Position numbers and translations under genes: made by a program
Source: Plumapathes pennacea
Lineage: Eukaryota > Cnidaria > Anthozoa > Antipatharia > Myriopathidae
Direction: 5' to 3'
Assembly (NCBI GenBank): GCA_964036295.1
Contig: OZ038469.1
Coordinates: 9,006,067 to 9,070,066 of the forward strand
Length of the DNA: 64,000 bases
Shown: piece after piece, positions 42,296-55,411 of the stretch
Position numbering within the stretch: position 1 is the first letter of the stretch
Layout: the number at the start of each line of letters is the position of its first letter
Notes under the pieces: generated by a model
What the model was told of the DNA's origin: nothing
The model's database searches: none
Seen by the model: the letters and a program-made list of their open reading frames with translations, nothing else

Positions 42296-45200
42296 CAAAT
42301 CAGGGCTTAAATAATTTACTATCACTTTGTGAAACAACTATAATTGCAGAAACAAATTAAATTGCCCAAGAAATACAAAACGAACATTTGTATATATAAA
42401 TTAGACTACAACAATCACCAAATGTACGTTAGTAGCAGGGATTCCGATACTACAATGTGCTTCCTGTTTACCAAATGACTATTCTTAGTGCATGTCAAAG
42501 GCCACTAAAATCGTTTTACGCATGATACTCCATTGTCACAAGGTGAATAGTGTGTCATCATGGTTTATTTCTAAATGTAGTTTTAAATGTTTTTGCACTG
42601 TTGGCATTCGTTTTTCCTCTTGTTTCATTTTATTCCGGATACTTTGCTTTTTGTTTCCGAGCCTCCCACGCATCATATTCATTGTCTTGTTACAAATACA
42701 GTAAAAGTACCTCGTTTTATAATGCATCAGCAAAGAGCTATTAAATCTTTCTATGATGAAAGAAAATCGAAAAGAGCTAAATCAATAGCCGACCATACCC
42801 ATGACGAGAATGTCGTTTGTGGTCATCGTTTCAGTATGATTCAGTGAAAGATGATCAAGGTGTGGAAAGAACACGTACAGCGGAACACGCACACCTCACG
42901 AACAAAGACAGTAGTATATAATTTCCATCTCATTGAATATGTACACTTTTAATAAAACATATGATAGATGTTTTGGATTTACTGCAGTTGTGAAATATCT
43001 CTGTTTGGACGTCGTGCGAAAGAGGTGAGTGAAGTACCTAATAATATAGTCAAAGTAGCGGCCAAATATCCCGCTTCATGGTCAGGTTGGCTTGACATGG
43101 AGACTTGGATTGCAGCACGTATTTATTGACACTTCAAAAGAACGAAAACGACACGAAATACTGTAGAACTCACTGTAGACAACATCGTTGAATACACGAA
43201 TACGAATACAAAACTTACGGCCTTACGTTGAACTATGATGAAGTACGGTACGATACGGTACGTTACGGTTGAAAATCATTAACTAATCCAGAGCCAAGCA
43301 AACACGTATAAACAAACCAAACTCCAAAGACTTACTAAAACGAGTTATGATTATGATTGTTTAGCTTGGCTAACGAATCGAAGCGAAACACGGACAAAGT
43401 ACAAAATACAAATTAAAAGGCTATATGATCAGTGAAATCCCGGCACTAACAGTCAATGCAACAAATACATCACTAAATATTGGATTTGCAAACTGAAACA
43501 AAATTCACTTTCTATAAGGATACGCCTTGAACCCAACAGGGTAACGTTTACTAACAATTTTTATGATAATGTTTCTGGGGATTGAACTGGGAACATAGCG
43601 GTCGGTTGCCGACGAGAACCAGCTTCCTGTCGAGTCCTCTTTGTTGAAGTATAATCATGATTTATGTATACAATCTATATATTTATCAAGCGGAAACAAT
43701 AATAATTTAAACAACCCTTTAGAAATGCATGAAACCGTGGAACTATTTGTTATTCAATTTTACTTAAAGTTCTCCTTTTGATTGATATATGTATACGGGT
43801 CTTTCAGCTTTGACTTACGCTTGTCAAACAACCGAGAATTTACCAAAACTTCTGTGATAATGGCTTTGAAATGCAACAGATCTACTTGCAATTCAGGAAT
43901 ACAATGATGACCACAATCAAAATAACTCCAGAAAACGTCTTCCTATCTCTTCGTTTCTTCATGCGTATTCGCTGATGCTCAAACTTGGAAGTCAGTTGTT
44001 GACACAGCATGACGGACTGACTGACTGACAATGCCACCGCAAAAACTACTTCGGCAATCGCCTCGATTTTGTGTTGTCCGTAATATCGATACTACCCAAA
44101 TTGGGAACAGAACGACTTCCATATTCGGAATCCATTGTTGACAGCACGGGACACGGGACACATTCCAGGCGGACTAACCACATAAAGCTGCGCTTCGCGA
44201 GCTTAAAAATAAAATACAAACAAACAAACAAACAAAAAAAGAAATAAAAACGAGTCTCAATTCGAATCCACTTAAATATTCAGGGGAACTGGCACACAAC
44301 AATTTGATCGTATATACAATTAGCCATTGTCATTAGAAAAAGTTGCGTGCCAGTAACTTTATGTTTTCCGCATACACTTAGTCTTCAATTTCTGATATGT
44401 GCGCTCCATTTACATGCCCACTTCCTATCGGGGACCGCCTACACCGTGGAAATACGTTTTGCGGCCGTGCGGTCACCTTGCTTTTAAGTCAGCGGTTATT
44501 GCAGAAAATCTTGGATTCAGGTGCACTATTTTGTAGTTCAGTGTAACGCTCGTAAAACCTCAAGACTTAGCCAAGAAACTCGATACTAGAACTCGATACT
44601 CAACTATAAGTTGTTTTAATTCATTTTCTATAGCATAAGTTGTGCACAAGAAAAACGAGGGTTGATGACGACGAACGCTGGCCAACGGAAGTGACGTCAA
44701 TAACGTACTTCCGCGGTGTCGGGACCGCCACGTAAAGTAATTACAAGAAGTTCTTGGCAACATATGGTTTTGTGTGCAACATATTTGTTGTAAACTAGTG
44801 ACCGTTGGACACACATCTTTTATAAAACTGGTCAAACGATAGAGTGAATTTAAATACGATTCATTCCTGCCATCACTTATTGCTATATACTTAGCCTCAC
44901 GATCATGCATCTTCCCTTTAAGACATTCTGGAATGCTGTAAAGCAATCAGACCGGCGCCATAGTTAAGTAACGTTGTGATTGGCTTAGGAAACGCTAATT
45001 GTGTGCCGGACACCGCGGCTAAAATGTGTGCGCATGCGTTATTTTGTGAACTTCTGTTCAATGTTGCCACTCCTTTGTGTTATCTACAGTATTAACCCTA
45101 AAAATAGTAAATAGTCTCACATATTTCAAAAAATTATTTTTCTTGCCACCCGCCAGGCGTCACAAAATATTATGAAATATATAATAGTCTGCAAAAACAG

Positions 45201-46389
45201 GTGAGGCTAGTTTAGTCTGTTTTCATTTTCTTGTATTCTCACATAAGGTCCTACTTTTCCTGTTTCTGCTGATGTGCTAGTGAGAACCCGCCTAAAAAGA
45301 AAAGCCACATCGTTTGGACAAAACAGCTTTTTCAGCTCAAGCGCAGGTTCTTGTTTGGGCTTCAAGAGAACTCGTTTCATGATGTAAAACTCTGAATCAG
45401 TACACCAAGTACATTGTTTTCGCGTGGATAAACAGTTTACTATAACCATCGTACTTTTCAGTAAACAAAAAACTAAAGTTCTTAATCTAAATTATGGATA
45501 TTGGCATATAAAATGCCCCTAATTTTGTTTTTATATATGCATCCACATTATATTGTTATGAATTTTGAAATAGTTTTTCTTTGAGGATTGTTTTAACGCT
45601 GGTTTGCAAATTTTCCACGCTAAAACGTGAGACACTTGTTGTTCTTCTTATTTTTCCCTACTTCCAAAAAATTAAAAGGTAGATAATAATAAATGTTAGA
45701 CACTGTTTCAAAACTCTATTCTGTGATTTTATATCAGCCGGTCTTTGGCTTCCATATACCACCCAAATCATGCACAGAAATAAATATCAGTCACCACTGA
45801 CAGATATACCGATACAACATATTCCCACTCAATGTAAGGTGCTGTTTCAAGAAACTGCGTTAAATTAAATGCTGTCAAAAGGCAGCTACTCTAGTAAATA
45901 TTTATAGGTCTAAAGTATCACTTAAAGTAGAAACTGATGGGTACAGTTTTGCATACAGAGTTGCTGATATATTGAGCCAAATCCTTTCCTGCCTCAAAGC
46001 GCCAAAGCGCTTAGTCAATTTTGTCGAAGTGACAGAAAATAAAGAAACAATATTCCGAACAAGACTCAAGCGAGAAGAATTTCAAAAATATAGACGGGAA
46101 ATTGACGGGACGTTTGCTATTTGCTGTGAATCCTCTTTACCGCTATTTTGAACTCACCATGGCCATACTTAATTGGTAATGGAACAGATAATCTAATACA
46201 AAAAAGTAGTCCATGATGAAGAAGGCATGGCCGCGGTTTGAATGTTTATAACCGCGTCTGAATACAACTGATATAAACAGTAAGTACTACATCTCAAAAG
46301 TTATAATATAAATATTTTCATGCAGCCACTTGTACTGCAGAAGTTAATCATTGTCGTCGTCGTTATCGACTTTGATGCGTCGAATTAAT
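42296..46389. other. Long stretch without a recognised gene
   Basis: AT-rich with a GTACGGTACG microsatellite at about 43247-43270. The only notable frame is 44560-44946 on the minus strand (128 codons, no recognised domain). It overlaps the CRE-like TGACGTCA at 44692-44699, inside a 46-base block shared inverted with 38914-38960. I do not annotate it as a gene. Confidence 0.35.
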
Positions 46390-46543
46390 AAATTTCCACT
46401 GGTTTGCCGTGGTGTGGACTCTTATTTACCACGATTTACGTCATCACATGGTCAAAATGTTGTGGACTCACGAGGCGCTTCGCATGTGATGACGTAAATC
46501 GTGGTAAATAAGAGTCCACACCACGGCAAACCACTGGAAATTT
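46390..46543. repeat. Perfect palindrome, 61-base arms
   Basis: AAATTTCCACTGGTTTGCCG at 46390 begins an arm that is repeated in exact reverse complement at 46483-46543, with a 32-base loop. A third partial copy of the arm (GGACTCTTATTTACCACG) lies at 46632-46649. Probably a recent fold-back MITE. Confidence 0.9.
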
Positions 46544-48389
46544 GTTTTTTACAACAACATTTAGAAATATACAGGAAAGTTTCGTTATATTTCGCTGCAA
46601 AACGTGACATGCTGGCGTCAGCATCGTTGTCTGGACTCTTATTTACCACGGTAAGTCGACCAATCAGAGAGCGAGAAACTAGTGTGTTGTGGTAAAACAG
46701 GATTCTTTGCCAATCATAGTTTAATAGCTCAACCTATACATAATTAATATTCAGTCATATGAACGTTGAGTTAGTGCTTGAAAAAGCTTTTATAGTTTTC
46801 TGAAAAGGGCCAATAGCATCTAGACGAATTTTGCATTTTACCCTGCAGTACTTTATTTATCAAGAAAATTTATACTCCTACACTGGACACAAGCGAGAGA
46901 AATGTTATATGCGTGAAAATCTAAATCTGAAGCTGACCTAACGTCTTCCTGTTGTTTCAGTGTCGAATGTATAACATTTCGGTGAACTATATCGGCTGGT
47001 ATCTTTTCGGCTATCGCGGCAAATGAACCCGCTGCTTTTCATATCAAATAAAACTCATATGGTACTGTATAATTTTAATTGTTTGATTGAAGAATATATT
47101 TAAAACGCAATATGCGAAGCGATTGATAAGTCGTGACTAAATCTAACTGATGAAACTATTTCCTATTTTCTGTCGCAAGCTCTGTGTCCGTTGAGGTTAA
47201 CTTTACCAATGTAATACACCACTGGTAAGAGGTGAATGTTTAATTTGTCTAAATTTATGTTGGCTCCTCTCTTCGCATTTAATTTGGGACATTTTAGTGC
47301 ACACAGACTCTTGCTCTTGTTTTAGCTTCACTGTTTCACTGCATCTATAGTTAGTTAACAGTGATGTTAAATCATCACGAGACTCAGTACATTGAAAACA
47401 AGGTAGCGTGGGTAGAAAATTTGTCAAAACAGGATGAATGTATCTGATTTCCTCTAACGTCAAACGATCACTCTATTAACCCTTTCAGTGTAGTAAGAGT
47501 CGCTGATACCAAGACTGTACTCGGTCTGTTCAAAGTTCAAAACCAGTAAGGTAAGAAAGTAATTTGAATGTACCATATTGTAGTATGTTAAATGTAGCAT
47601 TTATGAGCCTACGTCAATTCGGAACAACAATATTGATATGAATCGATCGTATGTAACTAGAACTAGATAAACTTGCATCGCATGAATGTTTCATAATTCA
47701 ATATACAGTATAATTCTGATTCGCACTTCGAATTAAATTCTTGAGGAAGATCTTGCTTCCTTTTCTAAGCACACGGTTTCTTTGACTAGGTCGATGCAGT
47801 TTGCTCCAAATGTTATGTAAGCCCTCACGGATATCTGAAGCAGGTTGTATATATTTAGTTGACTTCAACAGTTTAAGCCTTCATCTTTTGTCTGGTCTTA
47901 GTTGTTGAAAGTAAGATTGAGATTGAGAAATATCCAAATTAACAGTACATCGATCTTGTTTGTTGTGGAAATGCGTAACGGCGTAAAATTGATTTAGTTT
48001 GATGCTCCGACCAATAGGCCCTTCGTCGGAGCCAATACTCAACCGTTGAGCAGAATTTTCGAGAAAAATCCACGCGAAAATTCAACTGACTTTTAAGTTT
48101 ACAGGAGTACATGGAATGTATCAATGGTTCACAACTGTTAATTCTGACTAGGTGGCGGAAGTAATTAGCCAATTATTTCTGAGCTCACTTTAGTCCGGAT
48201 TAGTTTTGTCCGGTTTGGCCTTCCGTCCATCCCATTTTCGATCACGAAAACGCAAATTTTGAAAACGCTCTTCAGAGGGGAATTAAGTTTTTAAACGCAA
48301 TTTTGTAGGACAGTTATTTCGGAAAAAAAGTTGCGTTTTCAAACGAAGAAGGACTAGTGTGGACGGGACCGAGTAAAGAAACACCGGAG
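46544..48389. other. No recognised gene
   Basis: AT-rich. At 48190-48370 GTCCGGATTAG.. and GTGTGGACGGGACC suggest an eroded hAT-like MITE. Nothing else can be supported. Confidence 0.4.
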
Positions 48390-48394
48390 AAAAT

Positions 48395-49145
48395 CTTACA
48401 TTTGACATTTCCGATGGTAGTTTCCTAATTAAATCATAAGCATAAAGTATCACAGTGCGGTGCGTTTGCCTTCTATGTGTGGTCAAGCGTCGAGTTGGAT
48501 TTGGGACTTAAGATCCTGTGAAAACTTACGAAAAGCATATCTTTGAGACAGAGTAGGCGAAAATGTTACTTTGATATTTCCGATGGTAGTTTCCTAATTA
48601 TATTACAAGTATAAAGTACCACAGTGCGGTGCGTTTGCCTTCTATGTGTGGTCAAGCGTCGAGTTGGATTTGGGACTTAAGATCCTGTGAAAACTTACGA
48701 AAAGCATATCTTTGAGACAGAGTAGGCGAAAATGTTACTTTGATATTTCCCATGGTAGTTTCCTAATTATATTACAAGTATAAAGTACCACAGTGCGGTG
48801 CGTTTGCCTTCTATGTGTGGTCAAGCGTCGAGTTGGATTTGGGATTGTAAGACCCTGTTAAAATTTCCGAAAGGCATATCTTTGAGACAGAGTAGGCGAA
48901 AATGTTACTTTGATATTTCCGATGGTAGTTTCCTAGTTATATTACAAGTATAAAGTACCACAGTGCGGTGCGTTTGCCTTCTATGTGTGGTCAAGCGTCG
49001 AGTTGGATTTGGGATTTAAGATCCTGTGAAAACTTACGAAAAGCATATCTTTGAGACAGAGCAGGCGAAAGTGTTACTTTGATATGCCCGATGGTAGTTT
49101 TCTTAATTAAATTACAAGCATAAATTACTACAGTACTGTGCGTAA
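48395..49145. repeat. Tandem satellite, unit about 169 bases, 4.4 copies
   Basis: The marker ATTTCCGATGGTAGTTTCCT occurs at about 48407, 48576, 48746, 48916 and, diverged, 49083. Each unit contains CACAGTGCGGTGCGTTTGCC. The central units are nearly identical, which points to recent homogenisation. No coding frame runs through. Confidence 0.92.
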
Positions 49146-49917
49146 AAGGCATATTGCTGAGACATAGTAGTACAGCAGATACTAAATCATGGAGGAAAAT
49201 AACATTTTGTAAAAAAATGGTTCAAGTAATGCTGGTTACATATACTCCTTTATTTTCTCAAAATACATGCTTCTTTGAGTAAGAACTAAAAAAATATGCA
49301 TGCTGTATTTTCCCGTGATCCTTTGCGATTTTGCTGTTAAAAAGAACTTGCCTGAGACCTAGTCCCGACCACTCTCCTATGCCGCAGCTAAAAAACAATC
49401 AATCTTAACTTTGAATGGACAATAATATGTGTGGATTGTAGGTAATGATATATTTTGGGTTCGTTATTTATCTGCAACACCACCTCAATTGCCAAATAAT
49501 TCGAACCGTTTTCTTCTTTCGGAGAAACGAGCATAATTTTGCTAACTAGTCAAATGACCTGTCACGTGATTAAGCGAATATTGTAACAATTGATGTAAAT
49601 CAGGTAACCATATTTTTTCCGTGATGTGAACGATAATATTTTGGACCATAAGACCTACCTGAAAATGAATGTATTGTAGATACATAAAAGCATGTACAGT
49701 ATAACGTTATGGCATACTGTATATTGAAGCCCGCAAATCATCTGTGTTTGAGGCAGAAAATTTTACCATCTTTTATCTGTAGGTATTAATTGAAAAATTC
49801 AACATATTGTTATTCATTGTGACAGTAATAAGGATTTGGAGGAAAATATGCACTTGTCTCTGAGGCCGGTATGCGTTTGATAATCGCATCATGGATATTG
49901 ATGAATGTGGTACTTAA
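49146..49917. other. No recognised gene
   Basis: AT-rich sequence between the satellite and the TTAA-flanked element. Confidence 0.4.
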
Positions 49918-51406
49918 GGTGGCTCCATAGGGTTTTCAGACACAATTTCGCGTGGGCACCAAAATCACAATGAAATAAAAACCCGACTTTCGTAATTCTC
50001 TGGAGGAAATCTGAATTTAACAGGAAATCCTAAAATCTCGGAGTAAAAACAGTTTACGATGCGTGCACGGTTCTTCGAGTCACAAAGAAACCAAACTTGA
50101 AAGCCTTTCAATCAAACTAAGTACACGCTGGCTTTACTTGATCGCCGATCTTTATCACTTTACCTTCGAACGTATATAACTCTACTGAATTAGTTTGAAA
50201 GTAAAGTTTCTGCACATCCTGTCAGGCCAATAACTAAACAAGCAACACAACGATGAAGAAGTTCTACAATTCAGATTTTATTCTGTTTGACTTTGAAATG
50301 AACAGCCGTCACAAACACGGCTCGAACGGTCATTTCGGCAATCATCAGTTGCAATGGACAAACCAGTACATTCGGCCTAGTCACAACACTGACAGCAATT
50401 CTTGGAAGTAAGCAAACTTAGACAGAAATTATTGGCGTTGTTATGAAGCTTTGCAAATCCTACTAACCTGCAGAGTTTGATCCCGTGTGTCAGTCTGTGG
50501 CATATTATCTCAGGTGAGCAGTCGCAAAACTAAATATTCACGAACTGTACTGAATAAGTATGAATGAACTTGATGGGACACAACTGCCAACAAACTTGTT
50601 GGGAGCTAGGGACTAGCATTCAACAGCTTGAACTGACGACTTTCGAACTGTCTTCAAGGCTTTGTATTGAAAAGGATTGAGTTGTTGAACAGCTATCACC
50701 CTCAAATTGTTCGAGACTTTGCTAACAGTAGTTCGCACAGCATAATTCGTGGCTGACATATCCAGTACAAGCTTCTCAAGGCAGAAATTCAGGAATTGCA
50801 TGATGTTTCCTTTTAGCTTCGCACCAAGAAAACTTGCTGTACTTGCAGGCGTGCGATCGCCGCTTTCTCCTCGTGTTTACATGCACACATTACGGCTAAC
50901 GCATGCGCACTTGTCGATCTTGTCGAGTCATTATTTTGCATTTGATGGCGCAATACGCACGTAAAATATCAAGTTTTTCTTTGCATGCTTTGTAATATTT
51001 GATTTTAATGGAAATTTTTGGAGCAGAATTTTTTTTATTTGCAAAAAACATAAATTGCCAATTAGCTCAGAATCCGCTCCTCTAACCCCAACTGTTTTTC
51101 ACAGTTATGTTTACCTTATACAAATTTCTAAACATACTGAAAGTTTCAGAAAAGTTCACCGAAGAAAACTCGAGAAAATAGAGCAGAAAGTTTGAAAACG
51201 GGGTAGAAGACCTTTATTTCAAGGACGTATTGTTTCCATAGAAACCACACTAGAGTAACAAAAGTAAGACGTATACGCAACAGACCTTTCGAAACATCTA
51301 CCCTGCAGCTTTGATCAAGAAAGAATATAATGAAATGAAAATATGACGGTTTTGGTGTCATAAACTAAATACGAGCAAGTGCAGGGAAATACCCCATGGA
51401 GCCACC
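49918..51406. mobile_element. TTAA-flanked DNA transposon, non-autonomous
   Basis: The ends GGTGGCTCCATAGGG and CCCCATGGAGCCACC are inverted and directly flanked by TTAA (49914-49917, 51407-51410). TTAA duplications characterise piggyBac and Kolobok elements. No transposase frame is visible in the 1,489 bases, so the superfamily is unresolved. Confidence 0.75.
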
Positions 51407-51599
51407 TTAAAACAAAAATGCTGTTCACTTGTCCCATGGCAATCTGCATAAGCCACGAACGCTTCAATTTCAACTAGATGCAATTTAGAAATCAGGAGCA
51501 TTGCCTTAATATTTTCCTGCGTGTTCAAGATACTGCTCAGTAAACAGGCTTTAGTTGCTCGCTCCGCGACGAGGTAAAAAAGCTTTTCGGGGTAGAAAC

Positions 51600-52866
51600 G
51601 ATGAAATAATTAATTCATACAGTCTGCCAAGTACGTTCTCAAAATTTAATACTCAAAGTTTGAAGTTGGTCGGCCGTCGTAGTACGGGAAAAAAAGGAAC
51701 ACTGATTTTCCAATTTTGAATTCATAGGCAGTACAATTAAATAGGCTTCCTGTGCGATTTGCTTTTACTCTGGACGGCATGCACCTGACTCAGGCATGCA
51801 TATTTAATGAGCTCGAATTGTTTTGTATGTGAACCCACTCAAAACAGCATGATTTCTTCCAGAATCAAAGCAAAACTTGAACAGTTTACTTCAAATTATA
51901 CACGGGCTTCAGACCCGGTGATACTTCTAAGGGCTTCTGAACGATTCTCGCTGCAATCACCGCGTGTCAGATTACAGAAAACATAAGACATCTTACTAAA
52001 TAATTCAAGACCGATTGCTCTGAGCGAATACGGTAGCCGAAACTGGCGACAGAAGCGTAGTAAAACAATACTTCGAGGAAAAATGATCAGCATACAGATT
52101 ATAATACATTCTTGAAGTGATCGAGTTTATATAAGCTATATGGGATAGAATATATTTGTCACGGTGATTGTTCGATTTCCACTGTTATGAAAATAGCCAA
52201 CTGGTTAGCCTTCGACCAGTTGGGATTTTTAACAGATTTACGTTGAGTTTAAAACACGGCCTCACCAGCTCTGCTGATTTACCTACCGTGTATAAATAAA
52301 TAAAGACACTTTACTTTTTTTTTACTGACTAACCTTTGTTGCTTGTCCTTTCTAAATAAGTATCTGAGTTTAACACAAAACGGCGTCTGAAGCTCCCGAT
52401 TTGCTTTCAAGCGCTGTTCCCTTTGTGGAGCCGTTTCTTCGGCACGCTTCCCGTTCATGATGCTGTCCGTTATAATATGTTTGTCGTCTTTTCTCTAGAC
52501 GCGGATTTGGCGCTGTTCGATTGTTTCACGATTTCGCCTTGCCCGTGCCTGTTTCCTTCTCTTTTGAAGACGAGCTTCGCGAGACTGTTGTGTTTCAAGT
52601 TTTCCAGTTTTCCATTTTCGTAAACACAACTACGATATACTGTATCTAATTTCTCCTACTGCGAGTAAAACTACAGGGCCACACATGATCGATCCGGCCT
52701 TTGTTATTGGTTAAGCAGCGATAGGAACTGGGGACGAGGTCGCACGACAGACTGACAGACTGACAGACGAACGTTAAATTTCGAGATGGCGACACGCTTG
52801 GAGTCTTTGAAGGATGCGATACTACTGCATTAGCGTTGTGATTATTTCCCTCACTTCGTTCGGGGA
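51600..52866 (-). mobile_element. Helitron family A, copy A6 (3' end missing)
   Basis: The 5' end TCCCCGAACGAAGTGAGGG is intact on the minus strand from 52866. The other side fades at about 51600 without CTAG. The interior matches A3 and A4 and includes a relic of the basic-repeat coding exon (about 52640-52380). A short retro-like insertion lies at 52186-52324. Confidence 0.82.
52186..52324. mobile_element. About 140 bp insertion in A6, possibly a SINE or LINE tail
   Basis: A3 and A4 are continuous at this point (GATTTCCACTGACTAACC), while A6 carries extra sequence flanked by ACT on both sides. The insert ends in AATAAATAAAG..CTTTTTTTTT. An A-rich tail plus T-run suggests retroposition, but the family is unknown. 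Confidence 0.5.
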
Positions 52867-53647
52867 TAACATTGTGAGATGCTCAGTCATGACTAGATCT
52901 GTGGTCCTTATAATCATGCAACGTATTAATAAGCTGTCTTAATTATTTGCCTTGTAAACCAAAGAATATCAAAAACAGGCCATATTTTTTCTTAAAAGCT
53001 GCGTATTATTAATTAAAGGAGGTCAGAGGATTTGCAGGTTGAGCAAAGCTCGACCTTTCTCTTTTCTACAAGAATCAAGCAAGGTTGGTTTGCAATAGCA
53101 GGTAGAGGGGATTATATGTGTTCCTAACCAATTCGACTATATGGGTGATGTATATGAAGTTGTGAACTCCAGGTATCCATAGTAAAAGCAAAAAGTACTT
53201 TATGTACTCTAAAGTTAAAAAATAATTGTCGCCATTTGGTCGGTTCAAAAAGGTTTTTCTTCCTTTACTTTGGAGCTGGGACTGAATCAAAGTTAATTTC
53301 ACAGGGATATAGCTCTTTGCTTTGTATAAGTATAACCAATATGAATTTTATTTCCCGGCCTTGGTCGGTACGTATAGGGAAAATGCAGAACGAATGCACA
53401 CACCGAGCCGATTATACTTTATGTTCACAGTTTTGTAATCTAATCAACTTGAAAGAATATAAGAACAAACAAAGAAGCTGATGTACTTATAAAGGTTTGG
53501 TTGAAGTAGTGTTTCGATGCACGTGGAAATGTCTGTTCTCAAAACTCACTTGGTGCAACTGGATTCTCTTCCGATACACCTTCCACGAGTTTTAAAATCA
53601 CGAAAGTCAAATTTTCAGCGTTTGTAGAGACGACCGTAAATGAATTA
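52867..53647. other. No recognised gene
   Basis: Spacer between A6 and A7. An 81-codon frame at 53236-53481 resembles nothing known to me. Confidence 0.4.
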
Positions 53648-55411
53648 TCCCCGAGCGAAGCGAGGGTAATGATCACGACGCTAATGTAGCAAAATAAATC
53701 GCATTATGTGGAGACTCCAAGCGGGTCGCCATCTCGATATTTAATGTTCGTCTGCCAGTCTGTCAGTCAGTCTGGCGTACGACCTCGTTCCCAGGCTCTT
53801 AGGCCAGAACTGTAAACCGCCATTTTGTTTGGTGACATGCGATAGAGTACGAAGTGAAGTGATTTTGTACAACAAGATGCAGATACAAAGCCAAGCAGTT
53901 CCACGGACGGCTGTAAACCGCCCGAATATTTTGCCAGTGTATCGGAGGCAAGCTTGCTTGCCGTGAAAAGAATGCTTTAAGGCATCGACTGGCCGACCTG
54001 AACACAATCCCAGACGCCAATATTGTGTTAAAACGCAGACACTTCTACAGAAAGGAATGGCAAAATACAGTCGATGGAAATCGAACAATCGCCGTGGCAA
54101 ATTTCACCTTTTACAATAACAGGATTGTAGTTTTCAGAATCCAAATTTTGACAGGATGACGACTCACAATACTCGGAAAGTGGAATTTTCGTACTGTATG
54201 AGGACTGCTACATACACTGTATTTTAAAATCATCGAAGACGTAAACAATATTGTTTTGGGTTTTATTTCCTTTGCTGGAAAAGAACAAAACTATGGCTTT
54301 CAGGAACCGGTGAGGTTTGAAAAATTACATCAGTTAACGTACAGTACGCGTACGCATTTTAAAGTCGTGTTATCATTACGGTATTTCAACAATCGCCGTA
54401 TATTTTGTCGTTTAATGCCCCAGTAACTAAGATGAAGGCCAAGTAGGATTATACTGTGATCTTTCTGCGTTTCAAAGCTATTTGAAAGTGCCTTCGAGCA
54501 AGATTGTGTAATCCGATTCCCAACATTTTTGCATAATTTTGCTGACAGTCTGACACATGGAATGCTGTAAAGTTTTTCTCGCCGTGTTTGTTAGCACACT
54601 GTATTCAAGGATAAAATGTAACCGGGTTGAAGTGCTCTCGCTTTCTGAAGACTACTAAAGTAGAAAATACCCGGCCAGGGCCATGCTTTCCAAATTAAAT
54701 AATTACAGTCTATTCATGTATATTGTTGTCAGTGAGTGGCCGAGTTTGCTCGCTCATGCAACACAATCGGACCTTTGTATTATTTAGTGACCGGGTTTGC
54801 TCGCTCAACACAATCGGACCTTGTATTATTTAGTGACTTAATTTCTTTTTTCTCTCAAAGATTTTAAATTTGTCAAACGCGGTTTGAAAGGTTGTTGTGT
54901 TCAAAATTGAATCCTTGCCAAAATTCACACATTCCGAGACTTCGAAAGCGTTTTAACAAGCGACTCTCGCTTTGGCAGTTCTAAATTTGTTACACTTGAA
55001 GAAGCTTATTAAATTGATAAAGTAAAAAAACCATACACGTATGAGCTTGACTGGAGTAATCACGGCTTTTCTTGAAATTAATAAAAATTTCGGTGGTGAA
55101 GATCGACTTTGCTGACTGGGCAAAACTGATCGAGTCACAATTCCAGTTGCGCTTTTCCTGGCTTGCGGGTCTCAGGAGTATTCTGTAGTTGCGTGTAAAA
55201 GTTGTCTCGGCAAATTTTGGAGTTCAGCTAGTCTGAACTAAACCAGACTTCCGTGCGACAAAAATTTTTAGCGGCCGACTGGTGACGTCGCCATCTAACC
55301 GCGGTTTGTAAAAAAAGGTCTAAAATAATCTCTAGCGGAAAATAAACAAGAACCCCGCTTTCCGAAAACCCACTCGGAGCGAGAGGATGTCTGCGATTAT
55401 CGTATTTCTAG
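53648..55411 (+). mobile_element. Helitron family A, copy A7 (complete)
   Basis: 1,764 bases from TCCCCGAGCGAAGCGAGGG to ..GATTATCGTATTTCTAG, flanked by A and T. It is collinear with A2 over nearly its whole length, including the CGGTGAGGTTTGA site at about 54309 and a tandem GTTTGCTCGCTCA duplication at 54735-54835. Confidence 0.9.

Noticed and set aside
44560..44946. 128-codon minus-strand frame
   Set aside because: No family resemblance and no supporting splice or poly(A) context; it overlaps a repeated CRE-like block.
48395..49145. Possible CRISPR-like array
   Set aside because: The repeats are contiguous 169-base units without spacers, in a eukaryotic setting; this is a satellite.
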